From contig DEJO01000055.1 in assembly GCA_002353555.1 (NCBI GenBank), positions 1-41,037 of the forward strand: 41,037 bases of DNA, read 5' to 3'. This DNA comes from Prevotella sp. UBA2746. Lineage in GTDB: Bacteria; Bacteroidota; Bacteroidia; Bacteroidales; Bacteroidaceae. This document shows positions 16,272 through 25,142 of the stretch, piece by piece. Positions within the stretch are counted from its first letter, which is position 1, and each line of letters begins with the position of its first letter. Both the position numbers and the translations under genes were made by a program. The notes beneath the pieces were generated by a model. The model was not told where the DNA came from. It searched no databases and saw only the letters and a program-made list of their open reading frames with translations.

Positions 16272-16279
16272 TATATTTG
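16272..16279 (+). promoter_or_regulatory. Possible internal promoter (-7 box) before lpxD
   Basis: TATATTTG fits the -7 consensus, about 50 bp before the lpxD ATG. No good -33 TTTG sits 19-21 bp upstream, so strength is uncertain. It would let the lipid A genes be expressed apart from prfA and pyrF. Confidence 0.4.
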
Positions 16280-16328
16280 CACGATAATTAGACCATCAAA
16301 GGTCTCAAAGCATTAAATTATTCACTTT

Positions 16329-17363
16329 ATGGAGTTTACAGCTAAGCAAATAGCAGAGTTGATACAAGGTCGTATTGAGGGTGACGAAAACGCCGTCGTC
16401 AATACGTTTGCCAAAATTGAAGAAGGAAAAAAAGGAGCCATATCCTTCCTTTCCAATCCCAAATACACCCACTATGTCTATGATACGGAATCGTCGGTCG
16501 TGCTGATTGACGAGGAAGTTAAGTTGGAGAAGCCGACTAACGCCACGCTCATACGCGTGAAGAACGCCTACGAATGTGTCGCCAAGCTGCTCCAGATGTA
16601 CGATGCGATGAAGCCCAAGAAGAGCGGTATTGACCCGTTGGCATTCATCTCGCCGAAAGCAAAGGTGGGCGAAAACTGCTACATTGGTGCATTTGCATAC
16701 ATCGGCGACGGCGTGGAGATTGGCGACGGCTGCCAAATCTATCCGCATGCCGTCATCTATGACAACGCAAAAGTCGGAAACAACTGCATCATCTACCCCA
16801 ACGTCAGCATCTACCACGACTGCAGACTGGGCAACAACGTAACCATACACTCTGGCAGCGTCATCGGTGCCGACGGCTTCGGTTTCGCACCTACGCCCGA
16901 TGGCTTCGACAAGATTCCGCAGATTGGTATCGTCACCATCGAAGACAACGTAGAGATTGGTGCTAACACATGCATAGACCGCTCAACAATGGGCAGCACT
17001 TACATCCGCAAGGGTGCCAAGTTGGACAACCTGATACAGGTGGCTCACAATGCAGAAGTAGGTCAGAACACGGTCATGGCAGCACAGGTAGGCATCGCCG
17101 GTAGCACGAAGGTGGGCAACTGGTGCATGTTTGGAGGACAAGTAGGCATCGCCGGACACCTGAACATTGCCGACGGCACGCAGGTAGGTGCACAGGCTGG
17201 CATCACCAACAGTATCAAGAAGGCTGAAGCACCTATACTCGGCTCGCCAGCCATTGATGCCAAGGCATACATGAAGTCGTATGCCGTGTTCCGCCGCCTA
17301 CCGGATATCTATCAGCAGCTGAGCGCACTGAAGAAAGAAGTAGAACAACTCAAATCGAAATAA
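16329..17363 (+). CDS. lpxD: UDP-3-O-(3-hydroxyacyl)glucosamine N-acyltransferase
   Basis: A 344-residue acyltransferase adding the second 3-hydroxyacyl chain in lipid A synthesis. An N-terminal uridine-binding domain (1-100, starting MEFTAKQIAELIQGRIEG) precedes a left-handed beta-helix of hexapeptide repeats (about 105-320) and a C-terminal coiled helix (IYQQLSALKKEVEQLKSK). The catalytic base is His240 in QVAHNAEVGQN. Substrates are the LpxC product and acyl-ACP. It is followed 4 bp later by lpxC-fabZ. Confidence 0.96.
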   Translation: MEFTAKQIAELIQGRIEGDENAVVNTFAKIEEGKKGAISFLSNPKYTHYVYDTESSVVLIDEEVKLEKPTNATLIRVKNAYECVAKLLQMYDAMKPKKSGIDPLAFISPKAKVGENCYIGAFAYIGDGVEIGDGCQIYPHAVIYDNAKVGNNCIIYPNVSIYHDCRLGNNVTIHSGSVIGADGFGFAPTPDGFDKIPQIGIVTIEDNVEIGANTCIDRSTMGSTYIRKGAKLDNLIQVAHNAEVGQNTVMAAQVGIAGSTKVGNWCMFGGQVGIAGHLNIADGTQVGAQAGITNSIKKAEAPILGSPAIDAKAYMKSYAVFRRLPDIYQQLSALKKEVEQLKSK

Positions 17364-17367
17364 AAGA

Positions 17368-18759
17368 ATGGAAACGACAAAACAGAAAACACTGAGAGGA
17401 AGTTTTTCGCTCTTCGGAAAAGGACTGCACACAGGACTGAGCCTCACCGTGACGTTCAATCCAGCTCCGGAGAATACGGGATACAAGATCCAGCGTATCG
17501 ATTTGGAGAACCAACCCATCATAGACGCCGTGGCAGAGAAAGTCGTCGACACACAGAGAGGTACCGTCCTGGCACAGGGCGATGCACGGGTCTCTACCGT
17601 AGAACACGGACTCTCTGCCCTCTTTGCGATGGGCATCGACAACTGTCTGATACAGGTCAACGGTCCTGAGTTCCCCATCCTCGACGGTTCTGCCGCCATG
17701 TACGTGGAGAAAATCAATCAGGTAGGCATCGAAGAGCAGAATGCTCCCAAAGACTACTATATCATCCGCAAGAAGATAGAGGTAAAAGACGACGAGAGTG
17801 GTGCCTGCATCACCATCCTGCCTGACGACCAGTTCTCGATTACTGCCATGTGTTCGTTTGAGTCGAAGTTCATCAACAGCCAGTTTGCTACGCTCGACAG
17901 CATGGAAAACTACGAGAAGGAGATTGCCGCAGCACGCACCTTTGTCTTTGTCAGAGACATCGAACCGCTGTTGCAAGCCAACCTCATCAAGGGCGGCGAC
18001 CTGGATAACGCCATCGTCATCTATGAAAAGCAGACCACACAGGAGCGCCTCGACATGCTGGCTGACATGCTGCACGTACCGCACATGGATGCCAACAACC
18101 TGGGATATATCCAGAACAAGCCGCTGGTATGGGAGAACGAGTGTACCCGCCACAAGCTGCTAGACATCATCGGTGACATGGCACTGATTGGGAAACCCAT
18201 CAAGGGACGTATCGTTGCCACCCGTCCGGGACACACCATCAACAATAAGTTTGCCCGACTGATGCGTAAGGAAATCAAGAAACATGAGATACAGGCTCCT
18301 ATCTACGACCCCAATGAGGAACCGGTAATGGACAACAACCGCATCCGTGAGCTGCTTCCCCACCGCTACCCCATGCAGTTGGTAGACAAGATTACAGCTA
18401 TCGGACCGACTACCATTGTCGGCGTGAAGAATGTCACCGCCAACGAGCCGTTCTTCGTAGGACACTTCCCTCAGGAGCCTGTCATGCCTGGTGTGTTGCA
18501 GATAGAGGCTATGGCCCAGTGCGGCGGTCTGTTGGTGCTGAACCAGCTCGAAGAACCTGAGCGCTGGTCTACCTATTTCATTGGTATTGACAACGTGAAG
18601 TTCCGCCAGAAAGTTGTTCCGGGCGACACGCTGCTATTCCGCGTCGAACTGCTCCATCCCGTTCGCCACGGCATCAGCTCGATGAAAGGCTATATGTTCG
18701 TAGGCGACAAGGTCGTTTCCGAAGCCTCCTTTACCGCTCAGATTGTCAAGAACAAATAA
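17368..18759 (+). CDS. lpxC-fabZ: Bifunctional UDP-3-O-acyl-GlcNAc deacetylase / 3-hydroxyacyl-ACP dehydratase
   Basis: A 463-residue natural fusion. Residues 1-300 are LpxC, the committed deacetylase of lipid A synthesis, with zinc ligands His80 (VEHG), His262 and Asp266 (RHKLLDIIGD), and catalytic His289 (RPGHTINN). Residues 310-463 are FabZ, the hot-dog-fold dehydratase of fatty acid elongation, with His366 (FVGHFPQEPVMPG) and Glu380 (QIEAMAQ). The linker lies around EEPVMDNNR. LpxC-FabZ fusions are typical of Bacteroidota. Joining the two links use of 3-hydroxyacyl-ACP in lipid A and in phospholipid synthesis. Confidence 0.96.
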   Translation: METTKQKTLRGSFSLFGKGLHTGLSLTVTFNPAPENTGYKIQRIDLENQPIIDAVAEKVVDTQRGTVLAQGDARVSTVEHGLSALFAMGIDNCLIQVNGPEFPILDGSAAMYVEKINQVGIEEQNAPKDYYIIRKKIEVKDDESGACITILPDDQFSITAMCSFESKFINSQFATLDSMENYEKEIAAARTFVFVRDIEPLLQANLIKGGDLDNAIVIYEKQTTQERLDMLADMLHVPHMDANNLGYIQNKPLVWENECTRHKLLDIIGDMALIGKPIKGRIVATRPGHTINNKFARLMRKEIKKHEIQAPIYDPNEEPVMDNNRIRELLPHRYPMQLVDKITAIGPTTIVGVKNVTANEPFFVGHFPQEPVMPGVLQIEAMAQCGGLLVLNQLEEPERWSTYFIGIDNVKFRQKVVPGDTLLFRVELLHPVRHGISSMKGYMFVGDKVVSEASFTAQIVKNK

Positions 18760-18775
18760 ATCGCAAATCCATCAT

Positions 18776-19549
18776 ATGAACAAAATCAGTCCATTAGCAT
18801 ACGTCCACCCGGAAGCCAAGCTGGGTGACAACAACATTATCGGTCCGTTTTGCTATATCGACAAGAACACGGTAATGGGTGACAACAACGTACTGCAGAA
18901 CAGTGTGACCATCAACTACGGTGCCCGCATCGGCAACAGAAACGAGTTCTTCCCAGGTGCCAGCATCTCGACGAAACCGCAGGACCTGAAGTTTAAGGGA
19001 GAAGACACCATCTGTGAAGTAGGCGACAACAACTCCATCCGAGAGAATGTAACCATCAGCCGCGGCACGGCATCGAAAGGGACGACCAAGGTGGGCAACA
19101 ACAACTTGCTGATGGAGAACATGCACGTGGCTCACGACTGCATTGTAGGCAATGGTTGCATCATCGGCAACTCCACGAAGTTTGCCGGCGAGGTGGTCAT
19201 CGACGACTATGCCATCATCAGCGCAACAGTCCTGGCTCATCAGTTCTGTCGTGTAGGAAGCTATGTGATGATACAGGGAGGCAGCCGCTTCTCAATGGAT
19301 ATTCCTCCATACATTATTGCCGGCAAGGAGCCTATCCGCTACGCTGGACTGAACATCATCGGCTTGCGCCGCCGCGGGTTCTCGAACGAGACCATCGAAC
19401 TCATCAAAGAAGCGTACAACATTATATATAATAGTACCGGAACTCGCGCCGAAGCCATTGAAGAAATCAAGCGCACGCTGACCGTCACTCCTGAGATACA
19501 ATACATTATCGACTTTGTATCGTCATCACAAAGGGGGATTATCAAGTAA
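18776..19549 (+). CDS. lpxA: UDP-N-acetylglucosamine O-acyltransferase
   Basis: A 257-residue trimeric hexapeptide-repeat acyltransferase that starts lipid A synthesis by acylating UDP-GlcNAc. The beta-helix spans about residues 6-190, starting SPLAYVHPEAKLGDNN; the catalytic His120 lies in NMHVAHDCIVG. A C-terminal helical domain follows (GLNIIGLRRRGFSNETIELI). The ATG at 18776, 16 bp past the lpxC-fabZ stop, was chosen; the 11 codons upstream overlap that gene. The order lpxD, lpxC-fabZ, lpxA places three consecutive early steps in one operon. Confidence 0.96.
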   Translation: MNKISPLAYVHPEAKLGDNNIIGPFCYIDKNTVMGDNNVLQNSVTINYGARIGNRNEFFPGASISTKPQDLKFKGEDTICEVGDNNSIRENVTISRGTASKGTTKVGNNNLLMENMHVAHDCIVGNGCIIGNSTKFAGEVVIDDYAIISATVLAHQFCRVGSYVMIQGGSRFSMDIPPYIIAGKEPIRYAGLNIIGLRRRGFSNETIELIKEAYNIIYNSTGTRAEAIEEIKRTLTVTPEIQYIIDFVSSSQRGIIK

Positions 19550-19563
19550 CAACATCCCCTTTT
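19530..19563 (+). terminator. Possible terminator overlapping the lpxA stop
   Basis: AAAGGGGGAT pairs with ATCCCCTTTT with one bulged G, around a 14-base loop that includes the lpxA stop codon. The T-run is short (TTTTA). It may partly separate the lpx genes from miaA. Confidence 0.35.
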
Positions 19564-19644
19564 ACATCTCAAAGTATTTGGAGATAAGGAATCAGGGGAG
19601 GGGAAAGATTTTGAGTGTGTAGCGACCAAAAGAGTGAGGAGTTG

Positions 19645-20550
19645 ATGAATAAAACTCTGATAGTGATATTAGGACCAACAGGAGTCGGCAAGACGGAGCT
19701 ATGTCTTCGTGTTGCCGAATCTTTTCATATACCTATCATCAATGCCGACTCCAGACAAATCTTTGCGGAAATACCCATTGGTACCGCTGCTCCTACTCCG
19801 GAACAACAGCAACGGGTGAAACACTTCATTGTAGGTACCCACCATCTGGAGGACTATTACAGCGCATCGATGTACGAACAGGATGCACTTGCGGTAATAC
19901 AAGAGCTGTTTCAGACAAAAGATATTGCACTCCTTTCCGGCGGTTCCATGATGTATATCGATGCCGTATGCTATGGCATTGACGACATTCCAACCGTTGA
20001 CGAGCATACACGGCAATGGATGAAGGCACGATTGGCAGAAGAAGGACTGCCGGCTTTGGTGGAAGAACTCAAGCGGTTAGACCCTGAACACTGGGCATTT
20101 GTCGACAAGAACAACCCCCGACGTGTGGTGCACGCCTTGGAAATCTGCCACATGACCGGAAAGACTTACACGTCATTCCGCAAGAATGAAAAGAAACAAC
20201 GTCCGTTCAACATCGTCAAGATTGGGCTGAACCGTCCACGCGAAGAACTCTATGAGCGCATCAACGCAAGAGTCGTGCAGATGATGGATGAAGGAATGGC
20301 TGAAGAAGCCAGACGTGTCTATCCACTCAAAGGGCTGAATTCACTCAACACCGTCGGCTACAAGGAACTTTTCGACTATTTTGACGGCAACATCACCCTT
20401 GATGAAGCCATCTTCAAGATACAAAGCAACACACGCCGCTATGCCAGAAAACAGCTGACCTGGTACAAGCGCGACGACTCCGTCAGGTGGTTTGCCCCTG
20501 ATCAGGAAGAAGAAATTATCCGTCTCATTACTCATCAGCAACAACAATGA
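19645..20550 (+). CDS. miaA: tRNA dimethylallyltransferase
   Basis: A 301-residue enzyme adding the dimethylallyl group to A37 of tRNAs that read codons starting with U. The P-loop is LGPTGVGKT (residues 9-17), followed by NADSRQIF and PTPEQQQRVKHFIVG, and LSGGSMMYIDAV. The C-terminal GYKELFDYF and RYARKQLTWYKRD complete the family pattern. The ATG at 19645 was chosen because the P-loop follows at the normal distance; 10 codons upstream are not conserved. It overlaps the next gene by 4 bp (ATGA). Confidence 0.95.
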   Translation: MNKTLIVILGPTGVGKTELCLRVAESFHIPIINADSRQIFAEIPIGTAAPTPEQQQRVKHFIVGTHHLEDYYSASMYEQDALAVIQELFQTKDIALLSGGSMMYIDAVCYGIDDIPTVDEHTRQWMKARLAEEGLPALVEELKRLDPEHWAFVDKNNPRRVVHALEICHMTGKTYTSFRKNEKKQRPFNIVKIGLNRPREELYERINARVVQMMDEGMAEEARRVYPLKGLNSLNTVGYKELFDYFDGNITLDEAIFKIQSNTRRYARKQLTWYKRDDSVRWFAPDQEEEIIRLITHQQQQ

Positions 20551-22976
20551 AAAGAATCATCAAATACATCAAGGCTTTTTGGCAGCGTGCCAGGGGCTTC
20601 TTCAGATGGTATGTCAACCTATACAAGGGACGTGCATGGTACACGAAAGCACTGTTAGGCATCACGTCGTTTATCGTCAGCATCTTCATCTGGTTAGGGC
20701 TGGTCGACATCAACTTCCTGTGGCTGTTCGGTAAGTCGCCAGGCTTTGGCGAGATCATGACACCTCCGACGTTCGAAGCCTCTGAGATATACAGTGCCGA
20801 CGGGGTGCTGATAGGTAAGTTTTATAAGGAAAATCGTACACCTATCAGGTTTGACGAAGTCAGCCAGACGTTTTGGAAAGCATTGATAGATACAGAAGAC
20901 GAGCGTTTCTACAGTCATCACGGAGTAGACATCGAGGGCATAGGCGGTGCCATCAAGGATGCGCTGACGCGCAGGGGTTCCAGAGGTGCCTCTACCCTCA
21001 CCCAACAGTTGGCTAAGAACATGTTCCACATGCGTGGGCAAAAGTCCAACGGGTTGCTGACTAAGATTCCCGGGCTCGGCATGCTCATCACCAAGAGCAA
21101 GGAGTGGATTATTGCCACCAAGCTGGAGATGGTATACGACAAACGAGACATCCTGACGATGTATGCCAATACCGTTGACTTCGGCAGCAATGCCTACGGC
21201 ATCAAGACAGCTGCGAAGAAGTATTTCAATACCACACCGGCAGAGCTGAAGCCCGAACAGGTGGCCGTTCTCGTCGGAATGCTCAAGGCGACCACTTATT
21301 ATAATCCTGTGAACAATCCGGAGAATGCGCTGAAACGGCGCAATGTCGTGCTCAACAACATGGTTGAGCATGGTGACATGAGTGCCAGCGAGAAAGACTC
21401 ACTTGCCAACCTACCCATCAAGCTGGACCTGCAAAAGGAAGAAAACGATGCCGGACAAGCACAATACTTTCGTGAAGCAGTAGCCGCTCACCTGGCAGAC
21501 TGGGCAAACGAGAACGGATACGACCTCTACTCCAGTGGATTGAAAATCTATACCACCATCGACACCCACATGCAGAAATATGCAGAACAGTCGGCAAGAA
21601 GGCAGATGCGGCAGATTCAGCACAACTTCAACAGTCACTGGAACGGACAAGACCCGTGGCGTGACGAGCGAGGCAGGCTGGTTCCGAAGTTCATCGAAAA
21701 CATAGCCAAGCGCCAGCCCTTCTACCAATCTTTGCAGGCTCGCTTCCCTGACCAGCCCGACAGCATAGAATACTATCTGAACAAGAAGCACCGAGTGAAG
21801 CTCTTCGACTATGACAAGGGCACCATTGAGCGCAACATGTCGTCATTAGATTCCATCCGCTACATGGTGAAGTTCATGCATTGCGGCATGGTCGCCATGG
21901 AACCACAGACGGGAGCAGTAAAAGCATGGGTGGGAGACATCGACTTCAACTCATGGAAATACGACAAGGTGACAGCTCAACGGCAACCAGGTTCCACTTT
22001 CAAGCTGTTTGTCTATACAGAAGCGATGAACCAAGGGCTGACACCCTGTGACAAGCGACGCGACGAATCGTTGACACTCCACGTCATAGACCGGCGTAGC
22101 AACCAAGAAGTGGTGTGGACACCGAAGAATGCCTCCGGCAAGTTCTCCGGCGACTCCATCGCCCTGAAGACGGCTTTTGCCAGAAGTATCAACTCGATAG
22201 CCGTAAGACTGGGACAGGAGATGGGTATACGCAACATCATCAAGACGGCAAAAGACATGGGCATCACCAGCAAACTGGAGGACGAACCGTCGCTCAGCTT
22301 AGGGTCGAGTGACGTCAACCTCCTGGAGATGGTCAACAGCTATTGCACCATTGCCAACAACGGCAAGCACCACGACCCCGTATTGGTGACAAGCATCGTT
22401 GACAAGGACGGCAATGAAGTGTATATCGGTTCCAAAGAAGAACATCAGGTGTTGCCCTACAAGACAGCCTTTTTCATGCAGCAAATGCTGAAAGCCGGAC
22501 GTACGGAAGCAGGCGGGACGTCGCAAGGACTGAACAGTTACATCACCAGCGACACCGACTGGGGCGGCAAGACCGGTACTACCAACAACAACTCTGACGG
22601 ATGGTTCATGGCAGTAAGCCCGAAACTGGTAGTCGGTGCGTGGGTAGGAGGCGAGTACCGAAGCATACACTTCCGCACGGGAGCACTCGGACAAGGTGCG
22701 AAGACCGCACTCCCCATCTGCGGCGGTTTCATCGCCAGCGTCTTCCGCGATTCCCGCTTCAAGGCCTATCATGCAAAATGGCCGCCTGCCGACGAGCTTG
22801 AAGTGGAGTCATACATGTATGACTGTGCCACACATGTCGTACAAAACGACACCATCGACAGCCTGTCTGTCTATGAATATCCTGATGAGGGCATGATGCC
22901 TGACAACGATACCTCCAGCTACTCGCCCACCCCCACCTACCGTTTTGAGGATGAGCCGACCATAGAGTCGTTCTAA
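20547..22976 (+). CDS. Class A penicillin-binding protein 1A (transglycosylase/transpeptidase)
   Basis: An 809-residue bifunctional peptidoglycan synthase. A single membrane anchor lies at about residues 34-57. The GT51 glycosyltransferase domain (about 80-260) has catalytic Glu117 in DTEDERFYSHHG and GASTLTQQLAKN. The transpeptidase domain (about 440-740) has the active-site Ser483 in PGSTFK, SIN in ARSINSIA and Lys675 in GGKTGTT. A Ser/Thr/Pro-rich tail ends the protein. Catalysis is periplasmic. It overlaps miaA by 4 bp and converges on the esterase-like gene with only 10 bp between stop codons, and no terminator is visible there. Confidence 0.94.
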   Translation: MKRIIKYIKAFWQRARGFFRWYVNLYKGRAWYTKALLGITSFIVSIFIWLGLVDINFLWLFGKSPGFGEIMTPPTFEASEIYSADGVLIGKFYKENRTPIRFDEVSQTFWKALIDTEDERFYSHHGVDIEGIGGAIKDALTRRGSRGASTLTQQLAKNMFHMRGQKSNGLLTKIPGLGMLITKSKEWIIATKLEMVYDKRDILTMYANTVDFGSNAYGIKTAAKKYFNTTPAELKPEQVAVLVGMLKATTYYNPVNNPENALKRRNVVLNNMVEHGDMSASEKDSLANLPIKLDLQKEENDAGQAQYFREAVAAHLADWANENGYDLYSSGLKIYTTIDTHMQKYAEQSARRQMRQIQHNFNSHWNGQDPWRDERGRLVPKFIENIAKRQPFYQSLQARFPDQPDSIEYYLNKKHRVKLFDYDKGTIERNMSSLDSIRYMVKFMHCGMVAMEPQTGAVKAWVGDIDFNSWKYDKVTAQRQPGSTFKLFVYTEAMNQGLTPCDKRRDESLTLHVIDRRSNQEVVWTPKNASGKFSGDSIALKTAFARSINSIAVRLGQEMGIRNIIKTAKDMGITSKLEDEPSLSLGSSDVNLLEMVNSYCTIANNGKHHDPVLVTSIVDKDGNEVYIGSKEEHQVLPYKTAFFMQQMLKAGRTEAGGTSQGLNSYITSDTDWGGKTGTTNNNSDGWFMAVSPKLVVGAWVGGEYRSIHFRTGALGQGAKTALPICGGFIASVFRDSRFKAYHAKWPPADELEVESYMYDCATHVVQNDTIDSLSVYEYPDEGMMPDNDTSSYSPTPTYRFEDEPTIESF

Positions 22977-22986
22977 GACATCACAT

Positions 22987-24024
22987 CTATCGGCGAGAGA
23001 GCCTTACCGGTAGGAACCAATCGCGCAAGATGCCCGACTCCTGATTCTGGGAGTCGGCACAAAGCAACAGCAGCAGGCTGCCGTCGCACAGCACGGGACC
23101 CAAACAGACTCCTTCGTAATTAGCAAAATCCTGATGCAACAAGTTCAGGCGAGTCTTCCATTGACACACCAATGACTTTGAAAGGAAAGGAGACTGTGCT
23201 GTCAAGGGACTGTCGTTGGTTACCGCCTCTCCCTGTGCCGGAAACACCTGATAGAGTTTACATTGGCAGAAAGCGCCCAGCTTCTTCTTGGGAATGAAGA
23301 CCTCACGCTCCAATACCAACAAGCTGCCGTCGGGCAACGCCACCAGTTCGCTGACACCCATGATATAGATGCGGGCAGATTGGCTGACAGAAGGAGCATC
23401 CATCTCATACGCATAGCTGTTGCGAGGCAGGAAATCCTCACCAAACGACTGCAACCGAATCCTGTTGCGTACACCATTTGTAGCAGTGGTAGCATCGCCG
23501 TCGGCTGGCAGCGTACTTTCTGTTGCCGTCCAGATGAGGCGTGTAGCCTGCTGATAGGTCAGCGCCTCGAAGCCATAATTGCGGCGAATCCTTTTCTGCC
23601 AGACAGGAACAGCCAGCTCCCTACCCGTTGGTTTGCCGTCCAACCGATACTCTACGACACGCAGGTCAGCCTCTCGCGACAACAACACGGTATTGGTCTC
23701 AGGCAGAAAGGCTACTCCTTCCACGTCGCCCTTCGAAGTTCCCACCGTCACAAAGCTGTCTACACGCACTTCCAGCAGTTTCCCCTTCAGGCTGTCCAAC
23801 TGAACCGAAAGGAAGAAGAAGCCGTCTTCAGCCCCCTTGTCAGAAACCATCAGGTACTGGTCTCCTCCCATCCGGGTCAAACCACTATAGTTGCCGGCAG
23901 GCACCTGACGGGAGAAATAATGCTGCTTGCCAACTTCCCCTTTCAAGACGACCATGTCACAGGTCTGTGCATAGCCACCCGTCAGCGCACAGAAAGCAAG
24001 CAAGAGAACAAAGAGTCTGGGCAT
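22987..24024 (-). CDS. Esterase-like activity of phytase family protein
   Basis: A 345-residue exported protein: signal peptide MPRLFVLLLAFCALTGGYAQ, then repeated beta segments typical of a propeller (GLTRMGGDQYLMVSDKGAE, VEGVAFLPETNTVLLSRE, YGFEALTYQ, GVSELVALPDGSLLVLEREV, NYEGVCLGPVL). The pattern fits the family named esterase-like activity of phytase. True activity is unknown. The ATG at 24024 was chosen over an upstream TTG (24051) because the signal peptide starts there; the TTG would overlap the previous gene by 4 bp. It is the last gene behind glgB and a membrane protein gene. Confidence 0.65.
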   Translation of the reverse strand: MPRLFVLLLAFCALTGGYAQTCDMVVLKGEVGKQHYFSRQVPAGNYSGLTRMGGDQYLMVSDKGAEDGFFFLSVQLDSLKGKLLEVRVDSFVTVGTSKGDVEGVAFLPETNTVLLSREADLRVVEYRLDGKPTGRELAVPVWQKRIRRNYGFEALTYQQATRLIWTATESTLPADGDATTATNGVRNRIRLQSFGEDFLPRNSYAYEMDAPSVSQSARIYIMGVSELVALPDGSLLVLEREVFIPKKKLGAFCQCKLYQVFPAQGEAVTNDSPLTAQSPFLSKSLVCQWKTRLNLLHQDFANYEGVCLGPVLCDGSLLLLLCADSQNQESGILRDWFLPVRLSRR

Positions 24025-24047
24025 AAAGAAAACAAAAGAATTGGAAA

Positions 24048-25142
24048 TCAAGCTGTCATCTCATAGTAATACCAATAGGTTTTACCATATTTCTGTTTCA
24101 AGACCATACGCCGGGCATTGTCTTCACCCGTCGTCACATCAGCCTGTACAGACTTGATCTGCCGCCTCAGCTGTATGAAGTCGTCATACTCCTTCTCCAG
24201 CTGATGGTTCCGGAAGTTCAGTACAGGATGGCGGGAGACATGGACATACACCACCAAAGCCTCACGATAATGCTTTGGCAACGGCTTCGACAAGTCGTAG
24301 TATTTGGGCAACATCGTGGCAAATTCTTCCAACTTCCTGTCCAGGAGAAACTTGGTGAGAACGAAGTCTACCCCCTTGCGGGATATTTTCTGCACACGGG
24401 CTTTCGGCAGCATCAGGGAATGGGCATGCAAACTGTCGTAGGTAAGGCTGGCGGAACCCGGTGATACGGGCGTTTCAAAGAACTTCTCGCCCAGCTGTCT
24501 GTTGAGTGTCAGCGCATAAGCCCGTACAAAAGTCAGCGACGGTGACGTCTGCTCAGCCTGCTGTCCTACAGCTATCGCCTCGTCAACCTTCTGCTCTGTC
24601 AGCAGGTGCTCCATGCGAGCCTGTCGGTGGAAAGGCTCGTCGGTGTTGGCAAACAATGCTACACAAAGCAACATCATGAACATGAGAAGCAGATTGACCC
24701 ACATCACATGAGACGTAAAGCCTGAAGACTTCACCTCTGGAGTGAGCGGCTGGTACGTAACGGACAGATAGACCAGGACGGCAAAGACCGCCAAAACCAC
24801 AGGAAAGGCTATCCACCATCCACCGACATCGATAGATGTAGACACCTGCGGCGATATACTCGTAATGAAAATCAGTACCAATACAGACGGCATATACGTC
24901 AAGGCATGGGTACGCTTGTACAGTCTTGTCAGTTTATAAACGACAGCTTGAAGCAGGAGCAGTGCCATGGTTATGAGCACCGCTCCTGCCAGAGGTACGT
25001 AGTGGGTCTGCCCTCCAGATGCAAGATGTTGTGAGACCACCATCACGTCAGCCTGATAGAAGTACAGGTAGCAGAAGGTGAAGACAGCAAAGACTATCCT
25101 ACACATCAGCCGCATCGTGAAAGAGTTGACCTTACTGTTCAT
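24048..25142 (-). CDS. Multi-pass membrane protein with cytosolic or periplasmic C-terminal domain (possibly DUF6057)
   Basis: A 364-residue protein. Five hydrophobic segments fall in the first 170 residues (about 12-31, 47-67, 83-101, 109-127 and 146-167). They are followed by a soluble, partly helical region with repeat-like helices (EHLLTEQKVDEAIAVGQQAE, KFLLDRKLEEFATMLPKYYD) reminiscent of tetratricopeptide proteins, and a charged C-terminus. It resembles the Bacteroidota DUF6057 family, but I am not certain. The start directly abuts the glgB stop, so the two are probably coupled. Function unknown. Confidence 0.6.
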   Translation of the reverse strand: MNSKVNSFTMRLMCRIVFAVFTFCYLYFYQADVMVVSQHLASGGQTHYVPLAGAVLITMALLLLQAVVYKLTRLYKRTHALTYMPSVLVLIFITSISPQVSTSIDVGGWWIAFPVVLAVFAVLVYLSVTYQPLTPEVKSSGFTSHVMWVNLLLMFMMLLCVALFANTDEPFHRQARMEHLLTEQKVDEAIAVGQQAEQTSPSLTFVRAYALTLNRQLGEKFFETPVSPGSASLTYDSLHAHSLMLPKARVQKISRKGVDFVLTKFLLDRKLEEFATMLPKYYDLSKPLPKHYREALVVYVHVSRHPVLNFRNHQLEKEYDDFIQLRRQIKSVQADVTTGEDNARRMVLKQKYGKTYWYYYEMTA